Shown: positions 1 through 7,494, counted from the first letter of the stretch. The stretch: 10,417 nt of DNA from Piscirickettsiaceae bacterium (GCA_021767305.1 JAASTL010000011.1:1-10417); one strand, 5' to 3'. A program made the numbers and translations. The notes: generated from the sequence alone by a model not told the origin.

Positions 1-1780
1 AAGCATCCACACCATCTCCAACGACTTCAAACAATAAAGATGGGGCTGCAATATCTGCTACATAATTAACTGGGTCCGCAGTATCTACAATGGTTTGCGC
101 GGCTAGTAAAAACTGATTGTATTCAGCTGAACCAGTAGCAACATCTTGAGCAGCTAACCCAGCATTTATCTCTGGACCAAATGCAGGTGAACCTGCCAAA
201 AGGTAAGCTGCTTGAACACCACCATTGGCAAAAACTGCAGTTTGAATATCAGATTCAATATTGGTAAAGATTCCACCAACCATTGCTCCCAATGAGTGAC
301 CAACAAAGCTTACATCACCTGGATCAACTACCGAAGAGCCTAAACCAGTTAGGTTTGCTAAACCAGCCTTTAAGTGGATTAAATCGGATACCGCTTGACG
401 CATATTATCGCGAGTCGTCAATAAACTAGTTAGGTTTATAAAATGACGCCCTGAAGTATCAGTTGTTCCGTCTGGACCTGTTGCCGTAATCGAACCATTT
501 TCATCTTGCGCTACTAGGTCTAAGTCAAAATGACGTTCTTGTATTCCTGGCATAGAGAAATAGCCTGTTTCATCTAAACCATGTAAAGGCATATCAATAG
601 CAATACTGGCAAAACCTGCTTTTGCCAAGGTATCTGCAATTGCTAAAACACTGGTTCTATTGGCGGTAATTCCGTGCTGGAAAATCACCACCGGCCAGCC
701 CGTTTCGGGTTTGGTTCCACCACTTGGTTTGGTAAAAATCAATGGCACGGTCACATCCGTTGTTTTGACTGGTGTTGGATTAAATTGTGTTAAAAAGCTA
801 TCACCCGCTCCAGCCCAAAACTTTTGTAAAGGTGCTGGATCATAAGCACTGGCAGCGGCGGTAGAGAAGTAAGGCAGAGTCACTTGACCACGATAAACTT
901 TAGCATCGCCACTTAAAGCAGGGTTTAACTGATTTGTTGTCAACGCAGCCGATTCATCATCGGTAATAGTAATGGTCGGCGCAATCACATTCGTTTTGAT
1001 ATTAGCCAACACCGCACCCACTGATTGAGTTGAGAATGTCCAACTTCCAATTACTTCGGTGACATCTTCACCATAGTTCGCCAATGCCGCCAAATGCGCA
1101 TTAGTTAGCTGGCGCAAAGGTTCTAGACGCTCCAGGCTAGTGCCGGTTAAGTCCTCTGTACCTGCGAGTTGCTCATAAACCACACCACGAACCATATTGT
1201 TACCGTCTGCATCCAATAGGCTATTTTTAGCAACCACTAAATAGGTCTTGTTCGGCTCCAATGGACGTAATGGCATAATCGCCACTGAACTGCTACTTGA
1301 AGCCACAGGAATATAGTGATAACCCAATGTCAAAGGAGCTTCTACTGCAGTCACTACTTTGGCACCGTCCATTATTGAAACCGTAGTCGGATAAACCATT
1401 ACACCAGCTTCTAGAGTGTCTGGAGCCGGAATCATATTGGCATCAGTCGTATCCATGGCTTTAGTCAATTTAAATGTAATCGGCGCTGAGGTAGAAAAAC
1501 CATCCAAGGCATTCATGGCCACAGCTGGATCACTAAAATCGGTAGCATCGTCTACTGGAATATTTAAAGTGTAATCCTCAGTGCCTGAGAACAGAGCATC
1601 ATGCGGGAACGGAATATCGCCATTGGCAAAATCCATGACAATAGAAGCACTCGTACTGCTTAGCTGTTCATCACTTGGTGTAACTGGATCGCCGGAAATA
1701 TTTTGCTCACTGCCACCACAACCGGTCAGTAAAGCGATGGCGGAGATTAATGCTAATTTTTTAACTGTGAATAATTTCAT
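1..1780 (-). CDS. VolA/Pla-1-like extracellular lipase or lysophospholipase, lipoprotein (3' end cut by window edge)
   Basis: The frame stays open for 593 codons from the ATG at 1780 to the left edge, so the C-terminus is missing; I checked the frame line by line and found no stop. The protein starts with a lipoprotein signal: basic MKLFTVKK, a hydrophobic stretch, then lipobox LTGC with Cys21 as the lipidated residue. A long N-terminal region (about residues 25-330) resembles the N-terminal domain of the bacterial virulence-factor lipase family and includes a run of five serines. An alpha/beta-hydrolase domain follows: an oxyanion-type QHG (368-370), a DMPLHG segment (396-401), and the nucleophile elbow GHSLG with Ser496. 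A GDGVD segment at 588-592 may carry the acid residue. The catalytic His would lie in the missing part; relatives are, from memory, roughly 750-800 residues. It is the second gene after fadL, and its ribosome-binding site overlaps the fadL stop. It probably releases fatty acids from phospholipids or lysophospholipids at the cell surface. Exact substrate unknown. Confidence 0.85.
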   Translation of the reverse strand, partial: MKLFTVKKLALISAIALLTGCGGSEQNISGDPVTPSDEQLSSTSASIVMDFANGDIPFPHDALFSGTEDYTLNIPVDDATDFSDPAVAMNALDGFSTSAPITFKLTKAMDTTDANMIPAPDTLEAGVMVYPTTVSIMDGAKVVTAVEAPLTLGYHYIPVASSSSSVAIMPLRPLEPNKTYLVVAKNSLLDADGNNMVRGVVYEQLAGTEDLTGTSLERLEPLRQLTNAHLAALANYGEDVTEVIGSWTFSTQSVGAVLANIKTNVIAPTITITDDESAALTTNQLNPALSGDAKVYRGQVTLPYFSTAAASAYDPAPLQKFWAGAGDSFLTQFNPTPVKTTDVTVPLIFTKPSGGTKPETGWPVVIFQHGITANRTSVLAIADTLAKAGFASIAIDMPLHGLDETGYFSMPGIQERHFDLDLVAQDENGSITATGPDGTTDTSGRHFINLTSLLTTRDNMRQAVSDLIHLKAGLANLTGLGSSVVDPGDVSFVGHSLGAMVGGIFTNIESDIQTAVFANGGVQAAYLLAGSPAFGPEINAGLAAQDVATGSAEYNQFLLAAQTIVDTADPVNYVADIAAPSLLFEVVGDGVDA

Positions 1781-1788
1781 TTTCTTAA

Positions 1789-1793
1789 CCCTT
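1789..1793 (-). promoter_or_regulatory. Ribosome-binding site of the lipase gene, overlapping the fadL stop
   Basis: On the minus strand AAGGG lies 8 bases before the lipase ATG at 1780. Its two A residues are the last two bases of the fadL TAA stop (1792-1794). Ribosomes ending fadL therefore sit on the initiation site of the next gene. This supports the ATG at 1780 as the true start and suggests translational coupling. Confidence 0.7.
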
Positions 1794-3072
1794 AATAATT
1801 CCACACTAGTTGCGCACTGAAGATATCGATTGAAGTATCGAAATCACCCACTAGGTTAAACAAACCGGTTTCGGCATCGGCAGCGACAATATCGGTATTG
1901 CCACCCCAAACATGGCTATAGGCAACATCTAAGCGTAAATTATCGGAATACTGATAACCCGCACCTAAAGACAGCCAGGTTCTATCAGAGTCAGGAATAC
2001 GCGGGGTACGTAGTTCTTTGCTTGGAATTGGGGTTTCATCAAACGCCACACCGGTTCTTAAAATCAATTTTGGACTGTACTGATAGGTCATACCGACTGA
2101 ATAACGCATAATGTCATTCCAGTCTTCTGGTTGCACTGAATCATCGCGGTCTTCAAACTCAATACGTAACTCTTTAAAGCTACTCCACCCCGTCCAGGAA
2201 ACATCGGCAAGAAGATTAATCTTGTTGTTGTAAGGGTAAAGCAAACTCAGAGAGGCTGTAGCAGGCAGATCAACGCTGGCTTCAATGTCTTGAGTAGCGT
2301 AATCTGGGTTACCCGCTTGAGAATCCGGCACATCAAATTTAGCCTGCCCTTCTGCGTGGTGTGCAATCTTAGAACGGTAGCTAAAACCAAGCATGGCATT
2401 GTTGTCAAAGCGATACAAAGCCCCCAGATTATAACCAAACCCAATACCGGAAGCCTTTAGGTCAGCATAACCATCTGTTGGTTCAGAGGAACCTAAGCCT
2501 TGATTACCAAAAGTAAAGTCAATTTTTTGCGTTAGGTTGACATCGATATACTGTGCATTTAGACCAAAACCAACGGATAGATTATCGTTAACTTTACGAG
2601 AAATATTCGGATTGATATTTACGGTTTTGGTAGAGGTGTAGACCGCATGATAACGCCCAACCCAGTCCTGGTCATATTCCACACTAGAACCAAAAGGCAC
2701 GTTAATACCCAGACCAATATCGTAGTCTTGCCATTTGGTTTTCCAATATAAGTTTGGCACTAGAGCAAGGTTGGCACCATTGTCCTCCTCACCATAAATT
2801 GGCCCAATACCGTTGACATAGGAACCGTCATTATTAAATGGTGCATGAGGAGCCACAATATGACCCGCAAAAACCAACTCATCTTTTTCAAGCTCAGACA
2901 AACCTGCTGGGTTAAACCACATAATACTGGCATCTTCCACATTAGCGGCCATACCAGCATATGAAGTTCCTTGAGCACTACCACTTTGCTCTATTAAAGC
3001 AAAGCCGGAGGCATTGGCTGCTTGAGCTCCTAGAGCCATCATCATGGCAATTGAGAGTTTGCGATAAATCAT
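1792..3072 (-). CDS. fadL: Outer-membrane long-chain fatty acid transporter, FadL/OmpP1/TodX family
   Basis: This 426-residue protein has the usual length and layout of the FadL beta-barrel. The signal peptide is residues 1-21, with likely cleavage after ANA (Ala21/Ser22). The mature N-terminus (SGFALIEQSGSAQGTSYAG) matches the family's hatch start, and the conserved NPAG occurs at 54-57. The rest alternates aromatic and polar residues as in beta strands and ends in an aromatic C-terminal strand (LVWNY), typical of outer-membrane proteins assembled by BamA. FadL channels carry hydrophobic compounds, classically long-chain fatty acids, across the outer membrane; members of the family also take up aromatics and alkanes, so the substrate is inferred. 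The paired lipase gene 11 bases downstream favours fatty acids. The ATG at 3072 is supported by GAGGAG eight to nine bases upstream. I found no convincing promoter or FadR operator in the 147-bp upstream gap. Confidence 0.92.
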   Translation of the reverse strand: MIYRKLSIAMMMALGAQAANASGFALIEQSGSAQGTSYAGMAANVEDASIMWFNPAGLSELEKDELVFAGHIVAPHAPFNNDGSYVNGIGPIYGEEDNGANLALVPNLYWKTKWQDYDIGLGINVPFGSSVEYDQDWVGRYHAVYTSTKTVNINPNISRKVNDNLSVGFGLNAQYIDVNLTQKIDFTFGNQGLGSSEPTDGYADLKASGIGFGYNLGALYRFDNNAMLGFSYRSKIAHHAEGQAKFDVPDSQAGNPDYATQDIEASVDLPATASLSLLYPYNNKINLLADVSWTGWSSFKELRIEFEDRDDSVQPEDWNDIMRYSVGMTYQYSPKLILRTGVAFDETPIPSKELRTPRIPDSDRTWLSLGAGYQYSDNLRLDVAYSHVWGGNTDIVAADAETGLFNLVGDFDTSIDIFSAQLVWNY

Positions 3073-3080
3073 CTATTGTT

Positions 3081-3087
3081 GCTCCTC
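3081..3087 (-). promoter_or_regulatory. Ribosome-binding site of fadL
   Basis: The minus strand reads GAGGAGC here, ending 8 bases before the ATG at 3072. It is the strongest Shine-Dalgarno match in this part of the window and fixes the fadL start. Confidence 0.7.
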
Positions 3088-3219
3088 GTCACAAATAATT
3101 GTTGCCGATACTACCACCGACGCTAAAAAATTGTAAATTGAATCTATTCCAAGGCGGATAAAGAAATTGAATTCCCATCTTCTTCCTGCGGTAAATCAAG
3201 TAATTTTGTCATTAAAAGT

Positions 3220-4581
3220 CTAGATATAATCCAATGCTTGCTGGAGGTTTTTGACCCCCACGACTTCCATTCCAGCCACACCACCTTTAGGCACATTACC
3301 CATTGGGACAATGGCTCGTTTAAAACCATGCTTCGCCGCTTCAAAAATACGCTCTTGGCCACTAGGAACCGGACGGATTTCACCGGCTAGTCCAACTTCA
3401 CCAAACACAATCAGTTCTTGCGATAACGGCTGGTTTCTCATACTGGATAAAATCGCACATAGCAAGGCTAGGTCAGCACTAGTTTCACTGACTTTAACGC
3501 CACCCACTACATTCACATAGACATCTTGATCACTGGCTTGAATGCCGCCGTGACGATGCATCACGGCTAATAACATCGCAATACGATTATGATCCAGACC
3601 GACCGTTACCCGTTTGGGAGCGCCATAAGGCGATTCATCGACTAAGGCTTGAATTTCTACCAGCAAAGGTCTTGAGCCCTCCCAAACCACCATGACTACC
3701 GAACCCGGTGCCGGGTCTTCCCCACGTGACAAAAAGATAGCCGAAGGGTTTTTAATCTGTTTCATGCCTTTTTCGGTCATGGCAAACACACCCAACTCAT
3801 TCACCGCGCCAAAGCGGTTTTTAATAGCACGAAGGGTTCTAAAACGGCTATCAGACTGTCCTTCTAAAAACACGACCGTATCTACGATATGCTCTAAGAC
3901 TCTTGGCCCAGCCACCTCTCCCGATTTAGTGACGTGCCCTACTAAAAAGATAGCGACATTATTCTGTTTGGCATAACGGGTTAAATAAGCCGCTGTCTCG
4001 CGTACCTGGGAGACGCCACCTGCAGCACTATTGACTTCGGCTAACTGCATGGTTTGAATGGAATCCACCACCATCACCTTGGGTTGCTCTTTTTCTGCCA
4101 TAGCACAGATGGTTTCAACATCGGTTTCGGTAAACAGGCGCAGCTGTTCATCTGGTAATTGCATACGTTTAGCACGTTGCGCCACCTGCTGTAATGACTC
4201 TTCCCCGGTGACATATAGCACTTTATGCTGGGTACTGAGTTCACACATGACCTGCAGCAAAATCGAGGACTTACCTACTCCAGGATCACCCCCAATCAAC
4301 ACCACGGAACCGGGAACAATACCGCCGCCCAACACACGGTCAAGTTCAGACATGGAAGAAGAAACACGAGGCACTTCGGCTAGATCCACATCTTTAATCG
4401 ATTGAACTTGATTATCCGCGACTCCGGCGTAACCTTTTACTGCGGAGGCACTTTTCTTGGTAGAACCCATTTTGAATTCTTTAAGTGTGTTCCAAGCATT
4501 ACATGCCTGACATTGTCCCTGCCATTGTGCGTACTCAGCACCACAATCTGTGCAGACATAAGCGACTTTTGCTTTAGCCAT
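3220..4581 (-). CDS. radA: DNA repair and recombination protein RadA (Sms)
   Basis: This 453-residue protein covers the full RadA length. It has an N-terminal C4 zinc finger (Cys10, Cys13, Cys24, Cys27), a RecA-like ATPase core with Walker A GGDPGVGKSS at 97-106 and Walker B VMVVDS at 169-174, and the RadA-specific KNRFG motif at 254-258. A C-terminal Lon-protease-like domain (about 285-453) contains the conserved VNVVGGVKV stretch at 356-364. RadA is a hexameric DnaB-like helicase that helps RecA-driven branch migration and the processing of recombination intermediates in the cytoplasm. The end, VKNLQQALDYI, aligns in position with known RadA C-termini, so the gene is intact. The ATG at 4581 follows a weak AGG about nine bases upstream. 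The gene stands alone: the pet terminator lies before it, and a 147-bp gap separates it from fadL. No terminator is visible after it, so read-through into fadL is possible. Confidence 0.97.
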   Translation of the reverse strand: MAKAKVAYVCTDCGAEYAQWQGQCQACNAWNTLKEFKMGSTKKSASAVKGYAGVADNQVQSIKDVDLAEVPRVSSSMSELDRVLGGGIVPGSVVLIGGDPGVGKSSILLQVMCELSTQHKVLYVTGEESLQQVAQRAKRMQLPDEQLRLFTETDVETICAMAEKEQPKVMVVDSIQTMQLAEVNSAAGGVSQVRETAAYLTRYAKQNNVAIFLVGHVTKSGEVAGPRVLEHIVDTVVFLEGQSDSRFRTLRAIKNRFGAVNELGVFAMTEKGMKQIKNPSAIFLSRGEDPAPGSVVMVVWEGSRPLLVEIQALVDESPYGAPKRVTVGLDHNRIAMLLAVMHRHGGIQASDQDVYVNVVGGVKVSETSADLALLCAILSSMRNQPLSQELIVFGEVGLAGEIRPVPSGQERIFEAAKHGFKRAIVPMGNVPKGGVAGMEVVGVKNLQQALDYI

Positions 4582-4677
4582 ATTGAAAGCCTATTCATTT
4601 GAGTTTTAAGGGGTCGACTAGCTATTTTAGCGGCATATTCTTTCTAAATTGCACAAAACCATTTTTTTACTAGACAT

Positions 4678-4699
4678 AAAAAAACCCGCAAAGGCGGGT
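4678..4699 (-). terminator. Intrinsic terminator of the petABC operon
   Basis: Read on the minus strand, a six-pair stem ACCCGC/GCGGGT (4694-4699 with 4684-4689) closes a four-base loop and is followed by a run of U residues (4684 down to 4678). It begins 22 bases after the petC stop. The short run TTTT on the other side could give weak termination in the plus direction as well, but no plus-strand gene needs it. Confidence 0.85.
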
Positions 4700-4721
4700 C
4701 TTTTAATTTGGGAAGAGAAAA

Positions 4722-5375
4722 TTACTTCACATCTTTCCAGTATTCACGCTTCAACAACCAAGTTAACAGCAGCAATACCAGTAAGAAAGCAATCACCTTC
4801 CAACCTAAATCATAGCGCTCCAACTTAGCAGGTTCACCAACATACTCAAGGAAGTTTGAAATGTCACGTGCCGCTTGCTCATAGTCTTCTGGCGAAGCAT
4901 GGCGCTGAATGCCTTCCAAGACATTAGGCATAGAAGTCCCTTTTAGAACGGTATTATCCCAATTACCTTTTTCGTCTTGATAGTACTCAGTTAAGAAGGT
5001 GTAGATATAATCTGTACCTTTTAAACGTGCCATCAATGAAAGATCAGGTGGATTGGTTCCCATCACTTCCATAGCAACACCATCCTGCATACGAGTCATG
5101 ACATTATCCACCGGTTTATTTAAACCATGTGACATCTTTTTAATGACCTCTTCATCAGTCCAACCAATATCGGCGGCAATGCGGTTGTAACGCATATATT
5201 TAACTGAGTGACAAGCCATACAGTAATTTGAAAATAACACTGCACCACGCTGCAATGAATCTTGATCACGTAAGTTGTTTTCAGCAGGCTTTAAATCAAT
5301 TGAAGGTCCTGCCGCCTGCACTGAAGCAGTCAAAGACAGTAGCAGTGCACTAAAAATCGTTACTAACTTTTTCAT
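4722..5375 (-). CDS. petC: Cytochrome c1 subunit of the bc1 complex
   Basis: This 217-residue protein has a cleavable signal peptide (about residues 1-22, SVQAA then GPS). A single c-type heme motif CMACH lies at 52-56, and a conserved NPPDLSLMAR segment is at 108-117. The GTSMPNVL segment at 146-153 makes Met149 the likely sixth heme ligand. One C-terminal transmembrane helix (about 191-208) precedes a short basic tail, KREYWKDVK. Cytochrome c1 takes electrons from the Rieske cluster and passes them to a soluble or membrane cytochrome c on the periplasmic side. The gene starts directly after the petB stop (TAG then ATG, no spacer). GAGAGGG inside the end of petB, eight bases upstream, is its ribosome-binding site, so translation is likely coupled. 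Length and layout suit the short cytochrome c1 of beta- and gammaproteobacteria. Confidence 0.96.
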   Translation of the reverse strand: MKKLVTIFSALLLSLTASVQAAGPSIDLKPAENNLRDQDSLQRGAVLFSNYCMACHSVKYMRYNRIAADIGWTDEEVIKKMSHGLNKPVDNVMTRMQDGVAMEVMGTNPPDLSLMARLKGTDYIYTFLTEYYQDEKGNWDNTVLKGTSMPNVLEGIQRHASPEDYEQAARDISNFLEYVGEPAKLERYDLGWKVIAFLLVLLLLTWLLKREYWKDVK

Positions 5376-6623
5376 CTATTGCACCCTCTCTGGAACCGGT
5401 TTGGTTTTCTCATTCTTCGAGGTAAATGGCAATATCAAGAAGAACATGAAATACAACGCTGTAAAAATTTGTGAAAGCTTAGTCAAGATTGGCGTTGCTG
5501 GCTGAGTACCTAACCATCCTAATACTACGAAGCTAACAATTAACATGGTCAATAACAGTTTGAAAGATAGACCACGGTAACGAATTGACTTCACCTTACA
5601 GCGATCCAACCAAGGCATAGCAAATAGCACCATAATTGCCGCACCCATCGCTACAACACCTAGGAATTTATCCGGTACGGCACGCAAGATTGCATAGAAT
5701 GGTGTGAAATACCAAACAGGCGCAATATGCTCTGGTGTTTTCAGAGGGTTTGCCGGTTCAAAGTTTGGCGGCTCAAGGAAGTAACCTCCTCCCTCTGGCG
5801 CATAGAACATAACAATGGCAAACAGCAACATAAAGAACACCGCACCCATCGAATCTTTTACTGAGTAATATGGGTGGAAAGGAATACCATCCATTGGCAG
5901 ACCTTGGGCATTCTTAACTTTCTTGATTTCTACACCATCAGGGTTGTTAGAACCTACCTTGTGTAAAGCCACAATGTGCATAAACACAAGAATCAATAAT
6001 ACCAATGGCAAGGCAATAACATGCAAGGCAAAGAAACGGTTTAGAGTAGCATCTGAGATAACAAAATCACCTCGAACCCAAGTCGCTAGGTCTGGCCCAA
6101 CAATTGGCACCGCCCCAAACAGTGAGATAATTACCTGAGCCCCCCAGTAAGACATCTGCCCCCAAGGTAACAAATAACCCATGAAAGCTTCAGCCATAAG
6201 CACGAGGAAGATCAACATACCAATCAACCAAACGAGTTCGCGTGGTTGCTTGTATGAACCATAGAGCAGTGCTCTAGTCATGTGCAGGTAGACAACAATA
6301 AAGAATGCAGAAGCACCGGTTGAGTGCATATAGCGAATTAACCAACCCCACTCCACATCACGCATGATGTATTCAACCGAGTTAAAGGCTTCTGCCGCAC
6401 TTGGTTTATAACTCATGGTTAACCAAACACCGGTTACTAATTGGTTAACCAATACTAAAAGCGCTAAAGAACCAAAGAAATACCAGAAGTTAAAGTTTTT
6501 CGGTGCATAGTATTCACCAACATGCTCGTTCCATGTGCTTACCAGTGGGTAACGTGCATCAAACCAAGATAACAAAGCACCTTGTTTTTTTGTTTCGTTA
6601 TTTTCTGACATATTTTCGGACAT
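5376..6623 (-). CDS. petB: Cytochrome b subunit of the bc1 complex
   Basis: This 415-residue integral membrane protein has about eight predicted helices. The two b-hemes would be bound by His100/His201 and His114/His216. The helix-B histidines are 14 residues apart and the helix-D histidines 15 apart; as I recall this matches beta- and gammaproteobacterial cytochromes b and b6, whereas alphaproteobacterial and mitochondrial proteins use 14. The Qo-site motif is PVWY (302-305) instead of PEWY. The subunit oxidises ubiquinol at the Qo site and reduces quinone at Qi. The length indicates a full fused cytochrome b, not the split b6/subunit IV type. The start overlaps the petA stop by one base (TAATG), with GGAGG nine bases upstream inside petA. 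The first four codons are repeated (MSENMSEN), so Met5 at 6611 is an alternative start, but the ribosome-binding site favours Met1. Confidence 0.97.
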   Translation of the reverse strand: MSENMSENNETKKQGALLSWFDARYPLVSTWNEHVGEYYAPKNFNFWYFFGSLALLVLVNQLVTGVWLTMSYKPSAAEAFNSVEYIMRDVEWGWLIRYMHSTGASAFFIVVYLHMTRALLYGSYKQPRELVWLIGMLIFLVLMAEAFMGYLLPWGQMSYWGAQVIISLFGAVPIVGPDLATWVRGDFVISDATLNRFFALHVIALPLVLLILVFMHIVALHKVGSNNPDGVEIKKVKNAQGLPMDGIPFHPYYSVKDSMGAVFFMLLFAIVMFYAPEGGGYFLEPPNFEPANPLKTPEHIAPVWYFTPFYAILRAVPDKFLGVVAMGAAIMVLFAMPWLDRCKVKSIRYRGLSFKLLLTMLIVSFVVLGWLGTQPATPILTKLSQIFTALYFMFFLILPFTSKNEKTKPVPERVQ

Positions 6624-7240
6624 TATGCAGACCCTCCTTCAGTTGGATCCTCACCAATACGAACAACCGCATCTGACAGATAACGGTGTGGAGGGATTTC
6701 AAGGTTAGTTGGAGCTGGAACTGACTGGAATACACGACCAGCCAAGTCAAAACGTGAACCGTGGCATGGGCAGAAGAAACCACCTTGCCAATCTTCACCT
6801 ACATCAGGTGAACCAATTGCCGGACGATATAGTGGTGCACACCCAAGGTGAGTACATACACCAACTACGACCAAATATTCATCCTTGATTGCACGGGTTT
6901 CATTTTGGCAATATTCAGGTTGATCCGAAACTTGAGAAGCAGGATCCCTCAGATCACCATCCATACTAGGTAAAGCTTTTAACATTTCAGGGGTTCTACG
7001 TACCACCCATACCGGCTTACCACGCCAGTTAACGGTTAACATTTGTCCCGGCTGCAATTTGCTGATATCAGCATCAACAGGTGCACCAGCTGCTTTAGCT
7101 TTTTCACTCGGCTGCCAAGAACTCACAAATGGGACGGCTAGGAATGTTGCTCCCGCTGCACCAACAACCCCTGTCGCACCGGTTAGAATTTTACGGCGCT
7201 GTAAATTCACATCAGTTGCTTTTTTATTTTCTGTCGACAT
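6623..7240 (-). CDS. petA: Rieske iron-sulfur subunit of the bc1 complex
   Basis: This 205-residue protein starts with a twin-arginine type N-terminus: Arg15-Arg16 in LQRRKILTG, followed by a hydrophobic segment (about 18-40) that stays as the membrane anchor. The C-terminal Rieske domain has both cluster boxes, CTHLGC (129-134) and CPCHGS (157-162). The 2Fe-2S ligands are therefore Cys129, His131, Cys157 and His160, and Cys134-Cys159 form the usual disulfide. The conserved Rieske proline loop is present as SVPAPTNLEIPP. The protein shuttles electrons from ubiquinol at the Qo site of cytochrome b to cytochrome c1, with its soluble head in the periplasm. It is the first gene of petABC. The ATG at 7240 has AGGA about ten bases upstream. 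It runs into petB with a one-base overlap, as expected for subunits made in equal amounts. Confidence 0.97.
   Translation of the reverse strand: MSTENKKATDVNLQRRKILTGATGVVGAAGATFLAVPFVSSWQPSEKAKAAGAPVDADISKLQPGQMLTVNWRGKPVWVVRRTPEMLKALPSMDGDLRDPASQVSDQPEYCQNETRAIKDEYLVVVGVCTHLGCAPLYRPAIGSPDVGEDWQGGFFCPCHGSRFDLAGRVFQSVPAPTNLEIPPHRYLSDAVVRIGEDPTEGGSA
6633..6637 (-). promoter_or_regulatory. Ribosome-binding site of petB inside petA
   Basis: GGAGG on the minus strand lies nine bases before the petB ATG at 6623, within the last codons of petA. It selects the first of the two in-frame Met codons of petB and lies where a terminating petA ribosome would uncover it. Confidence 0.65.
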
Positions 7241-7494
7241 GTGATTGTCTTCCTATTTTCTACAAGCAAAGTTCGACTATTCTAACCAAGCTTGCTTCCA
7301 ACTTAAATTAGTATCTGCTTATATACTTATTAAAAAACTTTTATGTGCGATAAAAATCACTGTTCAACCCAGCTTTCACCGGACGATTAAGAGCTTTTTA
7401 TTAAGTACCAACCTTAAGCAGTCCCTTATAATAAATTATTTCATAAATTAATTTTATAAAAAATCATAAATTTTATTAGATACAAACAGCAACC
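7241..7494 (-). other. AT-rich intergenic region between the Nif3-like gene and petA
   Basis: This 254-bp gap is the longest in the window. The part next to the Nif3-like gene (about 7425-7490) is made almost wholly of A and T. I see no stable GC hairpin that would end the Nif3-like transcript. The half nearer petA must hold its leader and probably its promoter. No open frame with a ribosome-binding site and no tRNA-like fold was recognised. Confidence 0.6.
7338..7367 (-). promoter_or_regulatory. Possible promoter of petABC
   Basis: On the minus strand TTGAAC (7362-7367) and TAAAAG (7338-7343) are 18 bases apart, resembling sigma-70 -35 and -10 boxes. This would give a leader of about 90 bases before petA. 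The -10 match is only moderate and the surroundings are AT-rich, so chance matches are likely. Confidence 0.3.

Noticed and set aside
660..845. Plus-strand open frame of 61 codons
   Set aside because: It lies wholly inside the lipase gene on the opposite strand, which has an intact frame and clear domain motifs.
1581..1820. Plus-strand 79-codon frame spanning the fadL-lipase junction
   Set aside because: It is antisense to the lipase signal-peptide region and the end of fadL and has no recognisable domain.
3121..3160. Candidate fadL promoter TTGGAA with TACAAT
   Set aside because: The two boxes are only 11 bases apart, too close for sigma-70.
3144..3383. A 79-codon minus-strand frame overlapping the end of radA, suggesting a radA frameshift or C-terminal extension
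   Set aside because: The radA frame itself ends at the family's normal C-terminus (VKNLQQALDYI), so no extension is needed. Only the part past the radA stop is kept as a weak small-ORF candidate.
4058..4405. Plus-strand open frame of 115 codons, the longest on that strand
   Set aside because: It is the complement of the radA ATPase core; the composition is Ser/Thr/Cys-rich low-complexity shadow and there is no domain match.
7381..7400. Weak inverted repeat around AGAGCTTTTT as a terminator
   Set aside because: The arms are short with a mismatch, and the T run lies on the plus strand where no gene ends.
7245..7451. Plus-strand 68-codon frame in the AT-rich gap before petA
   Set aside because: The peptide is rich in Leu, Ile, Lys and Asn as expected from random AT-rich DNA, and I saw no protein-like motif or convincing ribosome-binding site.
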